A stretch of 64,000 bases of DNA from Alkalibacterium gilvum (GTDB taxonomy: Bacteria > Bacillota > Bacilli > Lactobacillales > Carnobacteriaceae_A), in NCBI RefSeq assembly GCF_900109085.1, contig NZ_FNYW01000001.1, forward strand, positions 62,001-126,000. The letters run 5' to 3'. Shown here piece by piece: positions 17,575 through 27,667 of the stretch; the first letter of the stretch is position 1; each line of letters begins with the position of its first letter. The translations under genes and the position numbers were made by a program. Under the pieces are notes generated by a model. The model saw only the letters and a list, made by a program, of their open reading frames with translations, made no database searches and had not been told where the DNA came from.

Positions 17575-18440
17575 GGTTATTTAAGAAACGACCCTATATC
17601 TCTTTACAGAAGACTGAAGCACAAAATGGCCCTCAAGTACCAGACGGCATGTTTGAAAAATGTCCAAACTGTCAACGGCCTATTTATGTTAAATCCCTAG
17701 GTAAATCGAGGCGATGCCCGAACTGTCACTATACATTTAGAATCAGTGCCCAAGAGAGACTAGCCATCACAATTGATGCTGGTACATTCAACGAGTGGAA
17801 TTCAAAAGTGAAGACTGTAAACCCACTTGATTTTCCTGATTATGAAAATAAAATAACGAAAACACAAGCTAAAACGGGTTTAACAGAAGCGGTTCTTACT
17901 GGGGAAGCTCAAATCAACGGACATAAAACGGCTATAGGTATCATGGACTCGCATTTTATCATGGGAAGTATGGGGCAAGCCGTTGGAGAGAAAATTACTC
18001 GTTTATTTGAGAAAGCCCTTGAGAAAGAATTGCCGGTCGTACTTTTTACTGCGTCCGGTGGTGCTCGCATGCAAGAAGGGATTTTCTCATTGATGCAGAT
18101 GGCGAAAACAAGTGCAGCCATTAAACGCTTTTCTGATAAAGGTCTATTTTACTTAACTGTACTTACTGATCCAACCACAGGTGGGGTAACAGCAAGTTTT
18201 GCTATGGAAGGCGATATTATCTTAGCTGAACCTGGTTCATTAGTTGGTTTCGCTGGTAAAAGGGTTATTGAACAGACGATAAAAGCATCCTTACCTGATG
18301 ATTTTCAACTTGCAGAAACAGTTATGAAGAATGGGTTTATCGATCAGATCATTGAAAGAGAAAAGCTTAAACAAGTGATTGCTTCTCTTATTGACATGCA
18401 CTCGTATTCAGATGAAAAAGAAGGTGAACGCTATGAGTGA
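17571..18440 (+). CDS. accD: Acetyl-CoA carboxylase carboxyltransferase subunit beta
   Basis: A 289-residue carboxyltransferase subunit. The N-terminal zinc ribbon is intact: CPNC and CPNC pairs near residues 32-35 and 51-54. The crotonase-like core carries [22 protein letters not shown] and [15 protein letters not shown], which form the active-site oxyanion holes with AccA. Start ATGA overlaps the accC stop; its own stop overlaps accA by 8 bases, so the subunits are tightly coupled and probably made in equal amounts. Confidence 0.96.
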   Translation: MRLFKKRPYISLQKTEAQNGPQVPDGMFEKCPNCQRPIYVKSLGKSRRCPNCHYTFRISAQERLAITIDAGTFNEWNSKVKTVNPLDFPDYENKITKTQAKTGLTEAVLTGEAQINGHKTAIGIMDSHFIMGSMGQAVGEKITRLFEKALEKELPVVLFTASGGARMQEGIFSLMQMAKTSAAIKRFSDKGLFYLTVLTDPTTGGVTASFAMEGDIILAEPGSLVGFAGKRVIEQTIKASLPDDFQLAETVMKNGFIDQIIEREKLKQVIASLIDMHSYSDEKEGERYE

Positions 18441-19218
18441 AGCCATGGAGATGGTTAAAGAAGCACGTAAAACAGATCGGTTGAGCATGTCAGAAATTGC
18501 AACAGATATGATTGAAGATTTCATTGAATTGCATGGTGATAGGTTGTATAAAGATGATCAAGCTATTATTGGTGGGATAGGAAAGATAAATGGACTACCC
18601 GTCACAGTTATTGGAAACGAAAAGGGCAAAGATGTTAAAGAAAGTATGAGACGGAATTTTGGTTCTCCACATCCAGAAGGGTACCGTAAATCATTAAGAT
18701 TAATGAAACAGGCAGAAAAATTCAATCGCCCTATTGTAAACTTTATCAACACTTCTGGTGCATACTGTGGTGTAGAAGCGGAAGAACGTGGACAAGGAGA
18801 AGCTATTGCAAAAAACCTTTTTGAAATGAGCAATCTTAATGTACCTGTCCTTTCAATTATTATGGGAGAAGGTGGAAGCGGTGGGGCTTTAGCCCTTGCT
18901 TTGGCCGATGAAGTTTGGATGATGGAGTATTCCATTTACTCTATATTATCTCCTGAAGGCTTTGCCTCAATACTTTGGAAGGATGCAAAGCGTGCTTCTG
19001 AAGCAGCTGATTTGATGCGCTTAACTTCATTTGACTTAAAAGAATTAGGCATTGTGGAAAAAGTTATAGCTGAAAAAAACCATCATGATGAATGGATAGA
19101 AAAACAGTTATTAATGAAACAAATGAAAAAGGAAATTTATGATAAGTTAATTAACTTGAGAAAGATGTCTAAAGAGACATTACTTGAAGAGCGTTATCAA
19201 AGATTCAGGAAGTTTTGA
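18433..19218 (+). CDS. accA: Acetyl-CoA carboxylase carboxyltransferase subunit alpha
   Basis: A 261-residue carboxyltransferase alpha subunit. The core motifs are [39 protein letters not shown] and [34 protein letters not shown]. It starts at ATG 18433 inside the accD end (ATGAGTGA), preceded by GAAGGTGAA. Shorter at the N-terminus than E. coli AccA (about 319), as usual in Lactobacillales. It is the last gene of the operon, followed immediately by a terminator. Confidence 0.96.
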   Translation: MSEAMEMVKEARKTDRLSMSEIATDMIEDFIELHGDRLYKDDQAIIGGIGKINGLPVTVIGNEKGKDVKESMRRNFGSPHPEGYRKSLRLMKQAEKFNRPIVNFINTSGAYCGVEAEERGQGEAIAKNLFEMSNLNVPVLSIIMGEGGSGGALALALADEVWMMEYSIYSILSPEGFASILWKDAKRASEAADLMRLTSFDLKELGIVEKVIAEKNHHDEWIEKQLLMKQMKKEIYDKLINLRKMSKETLLEERYQRFRKF

Positions 19219-19251
19219 GCAATGGGTTTATATCATCCCATTGCTTTTTTT
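19218..19251 (+). terminator. Terminator at end of fab/acc operon
   Basis: AGCAATGGG (19218-19226) pairs with CCCATTGCT (19237-19245), followed by T7. The first arm begins on the last base of the accA stop codon. Confidence 0.92.
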
Positions 19252-19302
19252 GCATTATTAAGTGATTAACTTATGCTACACTAGGGAAGAGGTGAATGTA
19301 TA

Positions 19303-20268
19303 ATGGGAGAACAAATAGATTTTCCAAAAAACTTTAGTATGTACATGTCCCAAGTTATGACTAATTTACAAGAAGGAAATATCGTACATGCTATAGATTG
19401 TATGAAAAAAGCTTATGCAATTAAAGAGGACGATAGTTTAAACATACTAATGGTTTCTTCGCTTTTACAAGTGGAGGAATATGAAGAAGCACTGCTTTTA
19501 GCAGAGTCAAAACATAAATTTTATGAAGCAGATGAAAAAAGGTTGCTCATTTATATTGAAATATTGATAGAAAATAACCAGATGCTTAAAGCTGAGAAAT
19601 ATTTGAACGATCAATTAGCAGACCAAAACACTCAATACCTAGACTCTTGGTTGCGTTTAGAGAATAAGTTAAATCTCCGGAAGGAAATGCAAAAAAAGGC
19701 TACACAAAAAGAACAAGAAAAGATTTTCAGACAGCTTTATTCGTTGCCGTCCCTAAATACACTAGAACAGTTTTCCAAAATGAAAGATGTGTACCAACTT
19801 TCTAATAGTCACTTAATAAAACTATCAGAACAACTTTTGGTGAACCCATATCTTCATCCGCTCGTTCGCGCAACGCTGTTTTCTCTTCTTACAGAAAGGG
19901 AAATAGACAAACCCTTAAAATATCTTTGGTTTGGGGAAATGAAAACTATTAACCCTTTAAACATGTTATCTATAGATAAGAAACCTACAACGATTATCTT
20001 ATTTAAAGAGTTAGAGGAAGTCCTATCTAAAAATCCTTCACTTTATGAGTTAGCCGAAAATGAATTAAATACTCTTCTTCTGATGCTCTATCCTTTTGAA
20101 GAAGAGATTGTTTATTCCGGAAGTGAAAATGAGTGGATTGAAGCTGTCATTAAAGTGATTAACCCATCGGATACAACCCAACTAAATGAGGATAACACGA
20201 AGCAAATCAGCATAAATAACTGGGTCAATAAAATCCATGATGAATTGCTGCGTTTTGAAGCTCAATAG
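19303..20268 (+). CDS. TPR-like helical protein of unknown function
   Basis: A 321-residue all-helical, soluble protein without catalytic motifs. Residues about 20-135 look like three degenerate tetratricopeptide repeats (for example GNIVHAIDCMKKAYAIKEDD, then EEYEEALLLAESK, then NQMLKAEKYLNDQ). The rest is also helical and charged. TPR-type proteins commonly precede tig in Lactobacillales; the function is not known to me. GAGGTG lies upstream of ATG 19303. It sits alone between the acc terminator and the tig promoter. Confidence 0.8.
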   Translation: MGEQIDFPKNFSMYMSQVMTNLQEGNIVHAIDCMKKAYAIKEDDSLNILMVSSLLQVEEYEEALLLAESKHKFYEADEKRLLIYIEILIENNQMLKAEKYLNDQLADQNTQYLDSWLRLENKLNLRKEMQKKATQKEQEKIFRQLYSLPSLNTLEQFSKMKDVYQLSNSHLIKLSEQLLVNPYLHPLVRATLFSLLTEREIDKPLKYLWFGEMKTINPLNMLSIDKKPTTIILFKELEEVLSKNPSLYELAENELNTLLLMLYPFEEEIVYSGSENEWIEAVIKVINPSDTTQLNEDNTKQISINNWVNKIHDELLRFEAQ

Positions 20269-20297
20269 TTTACATTTCAACTTAGATATTGTATGAT
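20269..20297 (+). promoter_or_regulatory. Promoter for tig
   Basis: TTTACA (20269-20274), 17-base spacer, TATGAT (20292-20297), giving a leader of about 110 nt. The -35 abuts the stop codon of the preceding gene. Confidence 0.65.
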
Positions 20298-20411
20298 ATG
20301 TAAGTATGCTCGATTAATATGCATAATAAATTATTTGTAGCTAGAAGAAACATATTTGGCTGCTTCTATTTATAACGTTTAAAACAAAATTCATGTTGGA
20401 GGTAAATAGTA

Positions 20412-21722
20412 ATGGAAACAAAATTTGAAAAGACTGGGCCAACTACAGGTCGCTTAGATTTTACAATTGATCAAGAAACAGTTAAAAAAGGATTAGATAA
20501 AACATTTAAAAAAGTACAAAAAACTTTAAATGTACCTGGTTTCAGAAAAGGTCGCGTACCACGTCGTATATTTAACCAAATGTATGGGGAAGCAGCTTTG
20601 TATGAAGATACCTTAAATGATTTACTACCGGATGCTTATTCTAAAGCAATTAGTGAAGTTGATGTAGAACCTGTTGCTCAACCGAACATCGATATTAAAT
20701 CAGTTGAAAAAAACCAAGATTGGGAATTGATTGCAGAATTAACATTGAAACCTGATGTAGAACTTGGTCAATACAAAGAACTTGACGTTACAAAACAAGA
20801 TCGTACGGTTACAGAAGAAGAAGTAACTGAAAATATTGAAAAACGTCGTCAAGATATGGCAGAGCTTGTACTTAAAGAAGATGCTGCTGAAGAAGGCGAT
20901 ACTGTTGTTATCGACTATGAAGGTTTCAAAGGTGACGAGCCATTTGAAGGTGGAAAAGACGAGAATCATTCTCTAGAATTAGGCTCTAATTCTTTCATTC
21001 CAGGATTTGAAGAGCAACTAATTGGTTCTAAGGCTGGTGAAGAAAAAGAAGTTAACTTAACTTTCCCAGAAGACTATCAAGCAGAAGACTTAGCTGGAGA
21101 AGAAGTTACTTTCAAAGTGACAGTTCATGAAGTGAAATCTAAAGAATTACCTGAATTAGACGATGAATTCGTTAAAGACTTAGATGAAGATGTTGAAACT
21201 GTTGATGAATTGAAAGAAAAAGTTCGTAAAGAACTAGAAGAAAACAAAAACTCTGCAGCTAACGATGCAAAAGATGATGAAGCAATAAAAAAAGCTGTAG
21301 AAAATGCTAAAATCGAAGAAATTCCAGCTGAAATGGCGCATGAAGAAGTACACCGTCAGATGGAAATGTTCTTAAATAATCTGAAACAGCAAGGTATATC
21401 AGCTGACATGTATTACCAAATGACAGGATCTACTGAAGCAGACTTACACAAGCAATTTGAAGGCGAAGCAGAATTTAATGTTCGCACAAACCTAGTGTTG
21501 GAAACAATTGTAGAAGAAGAAAAACTTGAAGCCACTGAAGAAGATAGAGAAAAAGAAATATCTGATTTAGCAGGACAATATAATATGGACGTTGAACAAG
21601 TTAAAAATGTTCTTTCTCCACAACTTTTAAATAGAGATATTTCATTGAAAAAAGCAATTGATTTGATTACTTCAACTGCAAATGAAACTTTGGAATCAAA
21701 AAACGATTCTGACTCTGAATAA
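20412..21722 (+). CDS. tig: Trigger factor (ribosome-associated chaperone)
   Basis: A 436-residue protein with the three trigger-factor domains. The ribosome-binding N-domain has GFRKGRVPRRIF (about residues 44-55). The FKBP-type prolyl isomerase domain follows (about 150-245; VVIDYEGFKGDEPFEGG and FIPGFEEQLIG). The helical C-terminal substrate cradle runs to about 425, ending in an acidic tail. It binds nascent chains at the ribosome exit. GGAGG precedes ATG 20412. Followed by a terminator before clpX, an order widespread in bacteria. Confidence 0.97.
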   Translation: METKFEKTGPTTGRLDFTIDQETVKKGLDKTFKKVQKTLNVPGFRKGRVPRRIFNQMYGEAALYEDTLNDLLPDAYSKAISEVDVEPVAQPNIDIKSVEKNQDWELIAELTLKPDVELGQYKELDVTKQDRTVTEEEVTENIEKRRQDMAELVLKEDAAEEGDTVVIDYEGFKGDEPFEGGKDENHSLELGSNSFIPGFEEQLIGSKAGEEKEVNLTFPEDYQAEDLAGEEVTFKVTVHEVKSKELPELDDEFVKDLDEDVETVDELKEKVRKELEENKNSAANDAKDDEAIKKAVENAKIEEIPAEMAHEEVHRQMEMFLNNLKQQGISADMYYQMTGSTEADLHKQFEGEAEFNVRTNLVLETIVEEEKLEATEEDREKEISDLAGQYNMDVEQVKNVLSPQLLNRDISLKKAIDLITSTANETLESKNDSDSE

Positions 21723-21739
21723 ATTTAAATAGAAAATGG

Positions 21740-21767
21740 GGGATGCTAATTAGCATTCCCGTTTTTC
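21740..21767 (+). terminator. Terminator after tig
   Basis: GGGGATGCT (21740-21748) pairs with AGCATTCCC (21753-21761) with one G-U, followed by GTTTTT. Confidence 0.85.
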
Positions 21768-21808
21768 ATAGATGAAATTGAAAAGCTTGAAAAGGGGTGA
21801 CCAAGTAT

Positions 21809-23062
21809 ATGTTTGATGATGAAGGACAAAATGGAAATATCTCATGTTCTTTTTGCGGAAAATCACAAGATCAAGTAAAGAAAATCGTTGCTGGACCTGG
21901 TGTTTATATTTGTAATGAGTGTGTAGATCTTTGCCAAGATATCATGGAAGAAGAATTTAGTAAGCAGTCATTTGATGGTGATATGACTGTACCTAAACCA
22001 TTTGAAATTAGAGAAATTTTAAATGACTATATTATTGGTCAGGAATCTGCTAAAAGAACATTATCTGTAGCAGTGTATAATCATTATAAACGTGTCAATA
22101 GCATGGCAGACATGCAAGAAGATGATGTAGAACTGCAAAAAAGTAATATATGTTTGATTGGTCCGACTGGATCAGGTAAGACATATCTTGCCCAAACACT
22201 TGCTCGTCTTTTAAATGTTCCATTTGCTATTGCAGATGCTACTAATTTAACTGAAGCAGGGTATGTTGGAGAAGATGTTGAAAATATTCTCTTGAAGTTA
22301 TTACAATCTGCTGATTACGATGTAGAAAGAGCTCAGCATGGTATTATTTATGTTGATGAAATTGATAAGATTGCTCGTAAATCAGAAAACGTCTCTATCA
22401 CACGAGACGTAAGTGGCGAAGGTGTTCAACAGGCCTTGCTAAAAATACTTGAAGGAACGACAGCTAGTGTTCCACCCCAAGGAGGAAGAAAACACCCACA
22501 TCAAGAATTGGTTCAAATTGATACTACCAATATCTTGTTTATTGTCGGTGGGGCCTTTGATGGGATTGAAAATATTGTTAAAAATCGTTTAGGAGATAAG
22601 GTCATTGGCTTTGGAGCATCTACTCAGCGCAAAGACACAGAAGATAAAGGGAGCATCATGCAGCAAATCATTCCTGAAGATCTACTTAAATATGGATTGA
22701 TCCCTGAGTTCATTGGTCGCTTACCTATTACTGCTGTGTTAGATAAACTGGATGAAGAAGACCTTGTTGAAATTCTAACAAGACCGAAAAATTCACTCGT
22801 TAAGCAGTATAAAAAACTACTCAAGATTGATGATGTTGATCTAGAATTTGAAGAAGACGCCCTGCGTAGCATAGGTAGAAAAGCGATTGATCGTGATACA
22901 GGCGCACGTGGTTTGCGTTCAATTATTGAGACGCTTATGATGGATATCATGTTCGAGATACCAAGTCGTTCAGAAATTAAGAAAGTTCGAATTACTGAAG
23001 AAACCGTTGAAACCAATGAACATCCACTATTTTACGATGAAAATGGCGAAATGGTCAGTTAA
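21809..23062 (+). CDS. clpX: ATP-dependent unfoldase ClpX
   Basis: A 417-residue AAA+ unfoldase delivering substrates to ClpP. The N-terminal zinc-binding domain has CSFCGK and CNECVDLC. Walker A is GPTGSGKT (about residue 118), Walker [11 protein letters not shown], the pore loop GYVGEDVE, and the sensor-2 region [12 protein letters not shown] ClpP-binding IGF-type loop is probably VIGFGAS. A GTG start 12 bases upstream (21797) is in frame, but AAAGGGGTGA at 21791-21800 is correctly spaced for ATG 21809. Confidence 0.97.
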   Translation: MFDDEGQNGNISCSFCGKSQDQVKKIVAGPGVYICNECVDLCQDIMEEEFSKQSFDGDMTVPKPFEIREILNDYIIGQESAKRTLSVAVYNHYKRVNSMADMQEDDVELQKSNICLIGPTGSGKTYLAQTLARLLNVPFAIADATNLTEAGYVGEDVENILLKLLQSADYDVERAQHGIIYVDEIDKIARKSENVSITRDVSGEGVQQALLKILEGTTASVPPQGGRKHPHQELVQIDTTNILFIVGGAFDGIENIVKNRLGDKVIGFGASTQRKDTEDKGSIMQQIIPEDLLKYGLIPEFIGRLPITAVLDKLDEEDLVEILTRPKNSLVKQYKKLLKIDDVDLEFEEDALRSIGRKAIDRDTGARGLRSIIETLMMDIMFEIPSRSEIKKVRITEETVETNEHPLFYDENGEMVS

Positions 23063-23121
23063 GTAGTATTTAAAAAAAGCGAGAACAGATCAAACGAACA
23101 AAATAATATCAGAACAAAAGA

Positions 23122-23165
23122 AAAGACCGTTTAACCCTTTTACCAATAAGGGTTAAACGGTCTTT
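23122..23165. terminator. Bidirectional terminator between clpX and reductase gene
   Basis: An 18-bp perfect stem: AAAGACCGTTTAACCCTT (23122-23139) against AAGGGTTAAACGGTCTTT (23148-23165). It serves clpX on the plus strand and the convergent minus-strand pair. Confidence 0.92.
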
Positions 23166-23172
23166 GTTAATT

Positions 23173-24513
23173 TTATTTATAAAAATATGGTAAATCACTG
23201 GCAATTGTTGGATAAGCAAATAAGAGTTCAGATAATTCATCCGCTTTTATTTTTTTATTGATGAGTATACTAAAATAGTTGATCAGTTCATCTGCTTCGT
23301 TATTAATGCAGGTGGCACCAACAAGTTGGCCTGAATGCTTATCAGTAACTACTTTCACTTTAGATACAGGTTCATTCGTTCTTTTATAACTAAAAAATTT
23401 ACTTGCATTCACTTCGTTAATGTCATAATTTTTGTCATCTTCCGTAGCTTCTTTAATTGTCACACCAACATGAGCTAGCTTTGGACTGGTAAAGACGATA
23501 CTAGGAACACTTGGGTAAACAATTTTTTTATTTTCTTTACTTGAAAAATGTTCGACAATATAACTAGCTTCAAGACTGGATACCGGTGTGAGCTTAGGTT
23601 GATTTTTTGATAAAGCATCGCCTATTGCATAGATAGAAGGGTTACTTGTTTGTAGATAATCGTTAACTTTTACTCCTTTCTTATCATACGGGACATTAGC
23701 TTTATCTAGATTTAATTTATCAATACTAGGTGCTCGACCGGTTGAGCTAAAGACTAAATCTGTTTGGAGTGAGAAATTGTTATCGCCAGTTAACGTATAT
23801 TTACCTGACTCTTTTTTTATTTCAGTTACATTCGTGTTTAAGTGAAAAGTCACTCCTTTAGCCTCTAGTTCTTTCATTACTTCCTTTACAAACTCTTGAT
23901 CAAATTGTTTGAGTGGAGAATAGTCATATTGAATAACATTTACTTTTGCTCCAGCAGCACTTGCTATAGCTGCAAATTCAAAGGAAATATAGCCACCTCC
24001 AATAAAGGTAATGGTGTCAGGCATATCCGGCAGAGATAAAAAGTCATTACTCGTCAGGAAATGTTCTTTCCCTTTAATATTTAATATGTTTGGGTGAGCT
24101 CCCGTTGCGATAATAAAACGATCAGCTTCTAACACATTATTATTAACCTTTAGTGATTTTTCATCTATAAATTCTGCAGTACCATAATAGGTATCTGCAC
24201 CTGAAGAATCAAGACTCTTCTTACTTTGCTCTGAGACCGGATCGGTGAACGTCTTTTTAAAAGTCATTAAGTCTGTCCAATTGACTGTTGGGGTATCCTT
24301 AATACCTTTTCCGCTTAATTGGTTTGCTATGGTCTGAGATTCAACAGCGGAAACGAGAACTTTTTTCGGGTCACAACCTCTATTAGGGCATGTTCCTCCC
24401 CAAAGATCATTTTCAATAACAGCTACTTTATTGTTTTTTGAGGCAAGACTGGAAGCGGCTGACTTGCCAGCGGGGCCACTACCAATAACTACCACGTCAT
24501 ACGAGTGTGTCAT
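23173..24513 (-). CDS. Disulfide-reductase-family FAD/NAD(P) oxidoreductase, atypical C-terminus
   Basis: A 446-residue flavoprotein of the glutathione reductase/dihydrolipoamide dehydrogenase family. FAD loop VIGSGPAGKSAAS is at the start; the redox cysteines are in GGTCPNRGCDPKK (about residues 41-46); the second Rossmann motif is FIGGGYISFEFA; the third is YAIGDALS. In classical members the C-terminus has an HxHPTxxE acid-base pair; here it reads FAYPTIASDL, so the catalytic His and Glu are absent. Substrate is therefore unclear. It forms a minus-strand pair with an aldolase gene; AAGGAGATGAT precedes its ATG. Confidence 0.85.
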   Translation of the reverse strand: MTHSYDVVVIGSGPAGKSAASSLASKNNKVAVIENDLWGGTCPNRGCDPKKVLVSAVESQTIANQLSGKGIKDTPTVNWTDLMTFKKTFTDPVSEQSKKSLDSSGADTYYGTAEFIDEKSLKVNNNVLEADRFIIATGAHPNILNIKGKEHFLTSNDFLSLPDMPDTITFIGGGYISFEFAAIASAAGAKVNVIQYDYSPLKQFDQEFVKEVMKELEAKGVTFHLNTNVTEIKKESGKYTLTGDNNFSLQTDLVFSSTGRAPSIDKLNLDKANVPYDKKGVKVNDYLQTSNPSIYAIGDALSKNQPKLTPVSSLEASYIVEHFSSKENKKIVYPSVPSIVFTSPKLAHVGVTIKEATEDDKNYDINEVNASKFFSYKRTNEPVSKVKVVTDKHSGQLVGATCINNEADELINYFSILINKKIKADELSELLFAYPTIASDLPYFYK

Positions 24514-24636
24514 TATATCATCTCCTTATATTATTAACTTAAATAATCGGTTTACATACATCTATTTATAATGCATTCAAAGTCAAACAATGATTAAACA
24601 GCTTTTATTGAAAAGTATCTATTTGATTAAAAGACA

Positions 24637-25530
24637 TTAATTTTTATTGACTGAAGCATCATAAATGGAGTCGATTGCTTTTTTAAGAGAGTTATTAAAT
24701 TCTTCATCCGTTTGATTATAACGAAGATCCTGTGCTAAAGCTCTAGAAAAACTGGCAATAACATTATCGTTGTTTTTAAGTTTATCATTAGCTTCTTTAC
24801 GAGAATAACCACCTGATAAGGCAACGACTCTCACAACTTTTGGATGCTTTGTAGCTTCTTTATATAAATTTGGTTGTTCTGGCAAGGTCAATTTCAGCAT
24901 GACTTTTTCATTTTCGGCTAACTTATCAAGGTATTTCATTATTTCTTTTTTCAAAATATTTTCAGCCTCAGCTTTTTCTTTACTGTTTATATTAACCTCA
25001 GGTTCCACAATAGGAACTAAACCGGCATCAGTAATTTGTTTAGCTATATCAAATTGTTGCTGAACAATATCTTTAATTCCTTTTTCATTAGCTTCATGTA
25101 TGACTGAGCGCATTTTTGTCCCAAATATATTTCTTTCGTTTGCACGATCAAGCATTTTATTTAAGTTTGGATTTGGTTTCATCAATTGGACACCGTTAGA
25201 TTTTTCAGCAAGCCCCTTGTCGATCTTAAGGAAGGGCGCAATTCCTTTTTCTTCTGACAAATAATCAGCGGTATATTTACCATCAATTTTGCTATCCATT
25301 GTTTGTTCAAAGAGAATGGCCCCAAGTATCTGTTTGGAGTCAAAAGCAGGTGCTGTAATGATTCGCGTTCTCATTTGGTGGACACGATCGAACATTTCCT
25401 CTTCAGAAGAATACGTATCTTCTTTTACACCATAAGCTGCGAGTGCTTTAGGCGTACTACCACCGCTCTGGTCTAATGCTGCTATGAACCCCTTGTTGTT
25501 TGAAACGTTGTTAAATTGTTTCTCTTTCAT
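24637..25530 (-). CDS. Fructose-bisphosphate aldolase class I (staphylococcal type)
   Basis: A 297-residue Schiff-base aldolase of the short bacterial class I group seen in Staphylococcus. It starts [30 protein letters not shown]. The expected Schiff-base lysine lies in [14 protein letters not shown] (about residue 211), preceded by [23 protein letters not shown] holds a phosphate-binding glycine pair. It cleaves fructose-1,6-bisphosphate into dihydroxyacetone phosphate and glyceraldehyde-3-phosphate. The ATG follows AAGGAGTG. It is on the strand opposite to its clpX and engB neighbours and upstream of the reductase gene in a likely two-gene unit (123-bp gap). Confidence 0.92.
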   Translation of the reverse strand: MKEKQFNNVSNNKGFIAALDQSGGSTPKALAAYGVKEDTYSSEEEMFDRVHQMRTRIITAPAFDSKQILGAILFEQTMDSKIDGKYTADYLSEEKGIAPFLKIDKGLAEKSNGVQLMKPNPNLNKMLDRANERNIFGTKMRSVIHEANEKGIKDIVQQQFDIAKQITDAGLVPIVEPEVNINSKEKAEAENILKKEIMKYLDKLAENEKVMLKLTLPEQPNLYKEATKHPKVVRVVALSGGYSRKEANDKLKNNDNVIASFSRALAQDLRYNQTDEEFNNSLKKAIDSIYDASVNKN

Positions 25531-25598
25531 TGTTTAACACTCCTTAGAAAGTATTGGATATTTTAAATGCCGAAAGAAAACTATCCTATAATTAGTGT

Positions 25599-25610
25599 AT
25601 CACTAGTGAT
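25599..25610. promoter_or_regulatory. Palindrome between divergent aldolase and engB
   Basis: ATCACTAGTGAT is a perfect 12-bp palindrome about 70 bp upstream of the aldolase gene start, near its expected promoter. It may be an operator; no regulator is assigned. Confidence 0.35.
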
Positions 25611-25773
25611 TAATAACGCATAGTAAAGCACATTCGTAAACCTGTTTATTTTTTTAAAAAAGATGAAATTATTGAAAAGTAATAGCATATGTTGGAAAAA
25701 TTGAAATTGTGTTGTAATACAGTTCATATTTGTAATAAATATTTAATATTCGTCTTTATGTTTCAAAAAAATG

Positions 25774-25782
25774 TGTTATACT
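25774..25782 (+). promoter_or_regulatory. Extended -10 promoter for engB
   Basis: TGTTATACT: TGn followed by TATACT, about 39 bp upstream of the engB start codon. No good -35. Confidence 0.6.
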
Positions 25783-25820
25783 AACAAGTGTTTCACTAAA
25801 TGATCCCAGGAGAGATGAAA

Positions 25821-26429
25821 ATGAATAGCAATAAAATTAATTACGCTGATATAACAATAAGTGCAGTTTCTCCTTCTCAATATCCAAAAGAAGGCCTTCC
25901 GGAAATCGTGTTAGCAGGTCGTTCTAATGTAGGGAAATCTTCTTTTATTAATACTATGGTTAATAGAAAAAATTTAGCACGTACCTCAGGGCAACCTGGA
26001 AAAACAAGAACATTGAATTTTTTTAATATTGAAAATGAACTCTTTTTTGTAGATGTACCAGGCTACGGTTATGCTAAGGCTTCCAACGCAGAGCAAGAAA
26101 AATGGGGCCGTATGATGGAGGATTATTTTTCGTCTAGAGAAGAACTTATTCTAGGCATCCTACTTGTAGACTTTAGACATGAGCCGTCAGAGCATGACAT
26201 ATTGATGTATGATTTCTATAAACATTTCAATGTACCTGTGTATGTCATTGCTACTAAATCTGATAAAATAAAAAAATCAAAACACAACAAACATGAAAGC
26301 ATTATAAAAAAAGCATTAGATATTGATCCTGAGGATAAGTTCTTTACTTTTTCATCTTTTACTAGAGAGGGAAGAGGGAATGTTTGGGATGCTCTATCAG
26401 CACATTTATTAAAGGATGAAAAAGCATGA
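25821..26429 (+). CDS. engB: GTPase EngB (YsxC), ribosome assembly
   Basis: A 202-residue small GTPase for 50S assembly. Motifs: P-loop [10 protein letters not shown] (about residue 31), G2 [15 protein letters not shown]3 [10 protein letters not shown]4 TKSDK, and G5 SSFTREG. An in-frame ATG at 25800 exists, but AGGAGAG (25808-25814) is correctly spaced for ATG 25821. The stop overlaps the next start by 4 bases (ATGA). In Bacillus and Staphylococcus the same gene lies between clpX (or lon) and hemA, which matters for the next entry. Confidence 0.95.
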   Translation: MNSNKINYADITISAVSPSQYPKEGLPEIVLAGRSNVGKSSFINTMVNRKNLARTSGQPGKTRTLNFFNIENELFFVDVPGYGYAKASNAEQEKWGRMMEDYFSSREELILGILLVDFRHEPSEHDILMYDFYKHFNVPVYVIATKSDKIKKSKHNKHESIIKKALDIDPEDKFFTFSSFTREGRGNVWDALSAHLLKDEKA

Positions 26430-27496
26430 AGCTGATTATGTATGGTATGAATCAGACTACTGTTTCTAAAGATGTACTCCATAAATATCGTCTTGACTAT
26501 TCAATGCGAGAACAACACTTAAAAGACATTTCAAATTTTAAAGGTGTTTCTGAAGTCATGTTGGTCGCAACTGAGAAAAGAAACGAATATTATTTGTATA
26601 TCGATGAAACGATATTTAATCATGGTGATTTATTAAGGTATTTGTCTGTTCATACAGGTAGAAGTTTAGAAAATATTATTCTTGAAACTTACAGTAAATT
26701 CAACAGTGATGTTGTCACACATTTATTTCGTTTAACGAGTGTTGTAAATGAGTATTCAGAGCCATTAAGTGTACTCGAACAGTCATTATATGAAGGGAAG
26801 TTGCTTAAAACAACTGGAGAGATTCTAGAAAATTTATTTAATCGTTCTATTTCATTCTCGCTCTCTCTTTATGACAAAAAAGCTTTATATCCTCTTTTAA
26901 ATAGTTATGAAGCAAAAATGATTCAGTCTATGGATTTAAACCTTCCTGTAAAAGAAGATTTAGATTTTTTAATTATAGGAAGCCATCAGATTCTCAAACA
27001 CTTATCTACGTATCTTGTTGGAAAGACTAATGCCTATTTAACTTTTCTTGAGAAAAATGAGAAATCAAAGAAAATGATAGCTAGTTTAAGAAGAAGTTTA
27101 GTATTGACAAATAAACTTCAAAAAATAAATACAATTCAAACGGCTGATTTAAATCAACTTGTTTATCGGCTATCTAAATCAGATGTCATAATTATTGGCC
27201 CATCAGTAAAAAATGCTTGGCTTTCCAATGAGCTGTTAGAAGACATGCATGAAATGAGACCCTCGACAAAGAATCAACTCATTTTAGACTTATGTGGCTC
27301 TCAAGATGAAACGCTTTTTTTTGACTATCCTGAGATGAATTATATACAAATTCCTGAATCAAAAGGAAATGATTATTCTTCAGAAAAGGTAAAAGTAGCA
27401 AGTACTTTCTATGAAGATTACGTAACCAATGAATCCAATGCATTTATGGATACATTTAATCAAAAAAGTAAAGAAAAAGGGATAGCGCTCCTTTAA
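26426..27496 (+). CDS. HemA-like protein lacking glutamyl-tRNA reductase active site
   Basis: A 356-residue intact protein, coupled to engB by an ATGA overlap with AAAGGATG upstream. By memory-based alignment it follows glutamyl-tRNA reductase from end to end: YGMNQTTVS for the usual VGLNxKTx[18 protein letters not shown] for [22 protein letters not shown] for DHLFRVxxG (His99 kept); [12 protein letters not shown] for the NADPH loop VxxLGAGxMG; SDVIIIGPS for ADxx[14 protein letters not shown] for xxxDIAVPRD. Key losses: Cys50 is Glu50, GLDSMVxGE is VVNEYSEPL, and the glycines of the nucleotide loop are gone. It cannot be an ordinary reductase; the function is unknown. Position after engB equals that of hemA in Bacillus. 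Confidence 0.8.
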   Translation: MKLIMYGMNQTTVSKDVLHKYRLDYSMREQHLKDISNFKGVSEVMLVATEKRNEYYLYIDETIFNHGDLLRYLSVHTGRSLENIILETYSKFNSDVVTHLFRLTSVVNEYSEPLSVLEQSLYEGKLLKTTGEILENLFNRSISFSLSLYDKKALYPLLNSYEAKMIQSMDLNLPVKEDLDFLIIGSHQILKHLSTYLVGKTNAYLTFLEKNEKSKKMIASLRRSLVLTNKLQKINTIQTADLNQLVYRLSKSDVIIIGPSVKNAWLSNELLEDMHEMRPSTKNQLILDLCGSQDETLFFDYPEMNYIQIPESKGNDYSSEKVKVASTFYEDYVTNESNAFMDTFNQKSKEKGIALL

Positions 27497-27552
27497 AAAA
27501 GACATTCAAGCGCAACTATAGGTACGAAAATCTAAATGGATTCAAAGTATAG

Positions 27553-27581
27553 GAAGAGTCTGATACGGGCTCTTCTTTTTT
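27553..27581 (+). terminator. Terminator after the HemA-like gene
   Basis: GAAGAGTC (27553-27560) pairs with GGCTCTTC (27568-27575), one G-U, followed by T6. Confidence 0.88.
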
Positions 27582-27667
27582 ATTGGCAATCTAATTAGAT
27601 ATCCATAGTCATTTAGTGTAAAATAAGTTAATGATAGTGTAGTGTTTTATAGAAAGAAGGGGTACAA

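Noticed and set aside
22624-23016. 130-residue minus-strand frame within clpX
   Set aside because: Ser-rich antisense shadow of a conserved coding region; no start signals.
26426-27496. HemA-like gene as an active hemA or as a pseudogene
   Set aside because: Active-site Cys and NADPH-loop residues are missing, so not an active reductase; the frame, ribosome-binding site and coupling are intact, so not called a pseudogene.
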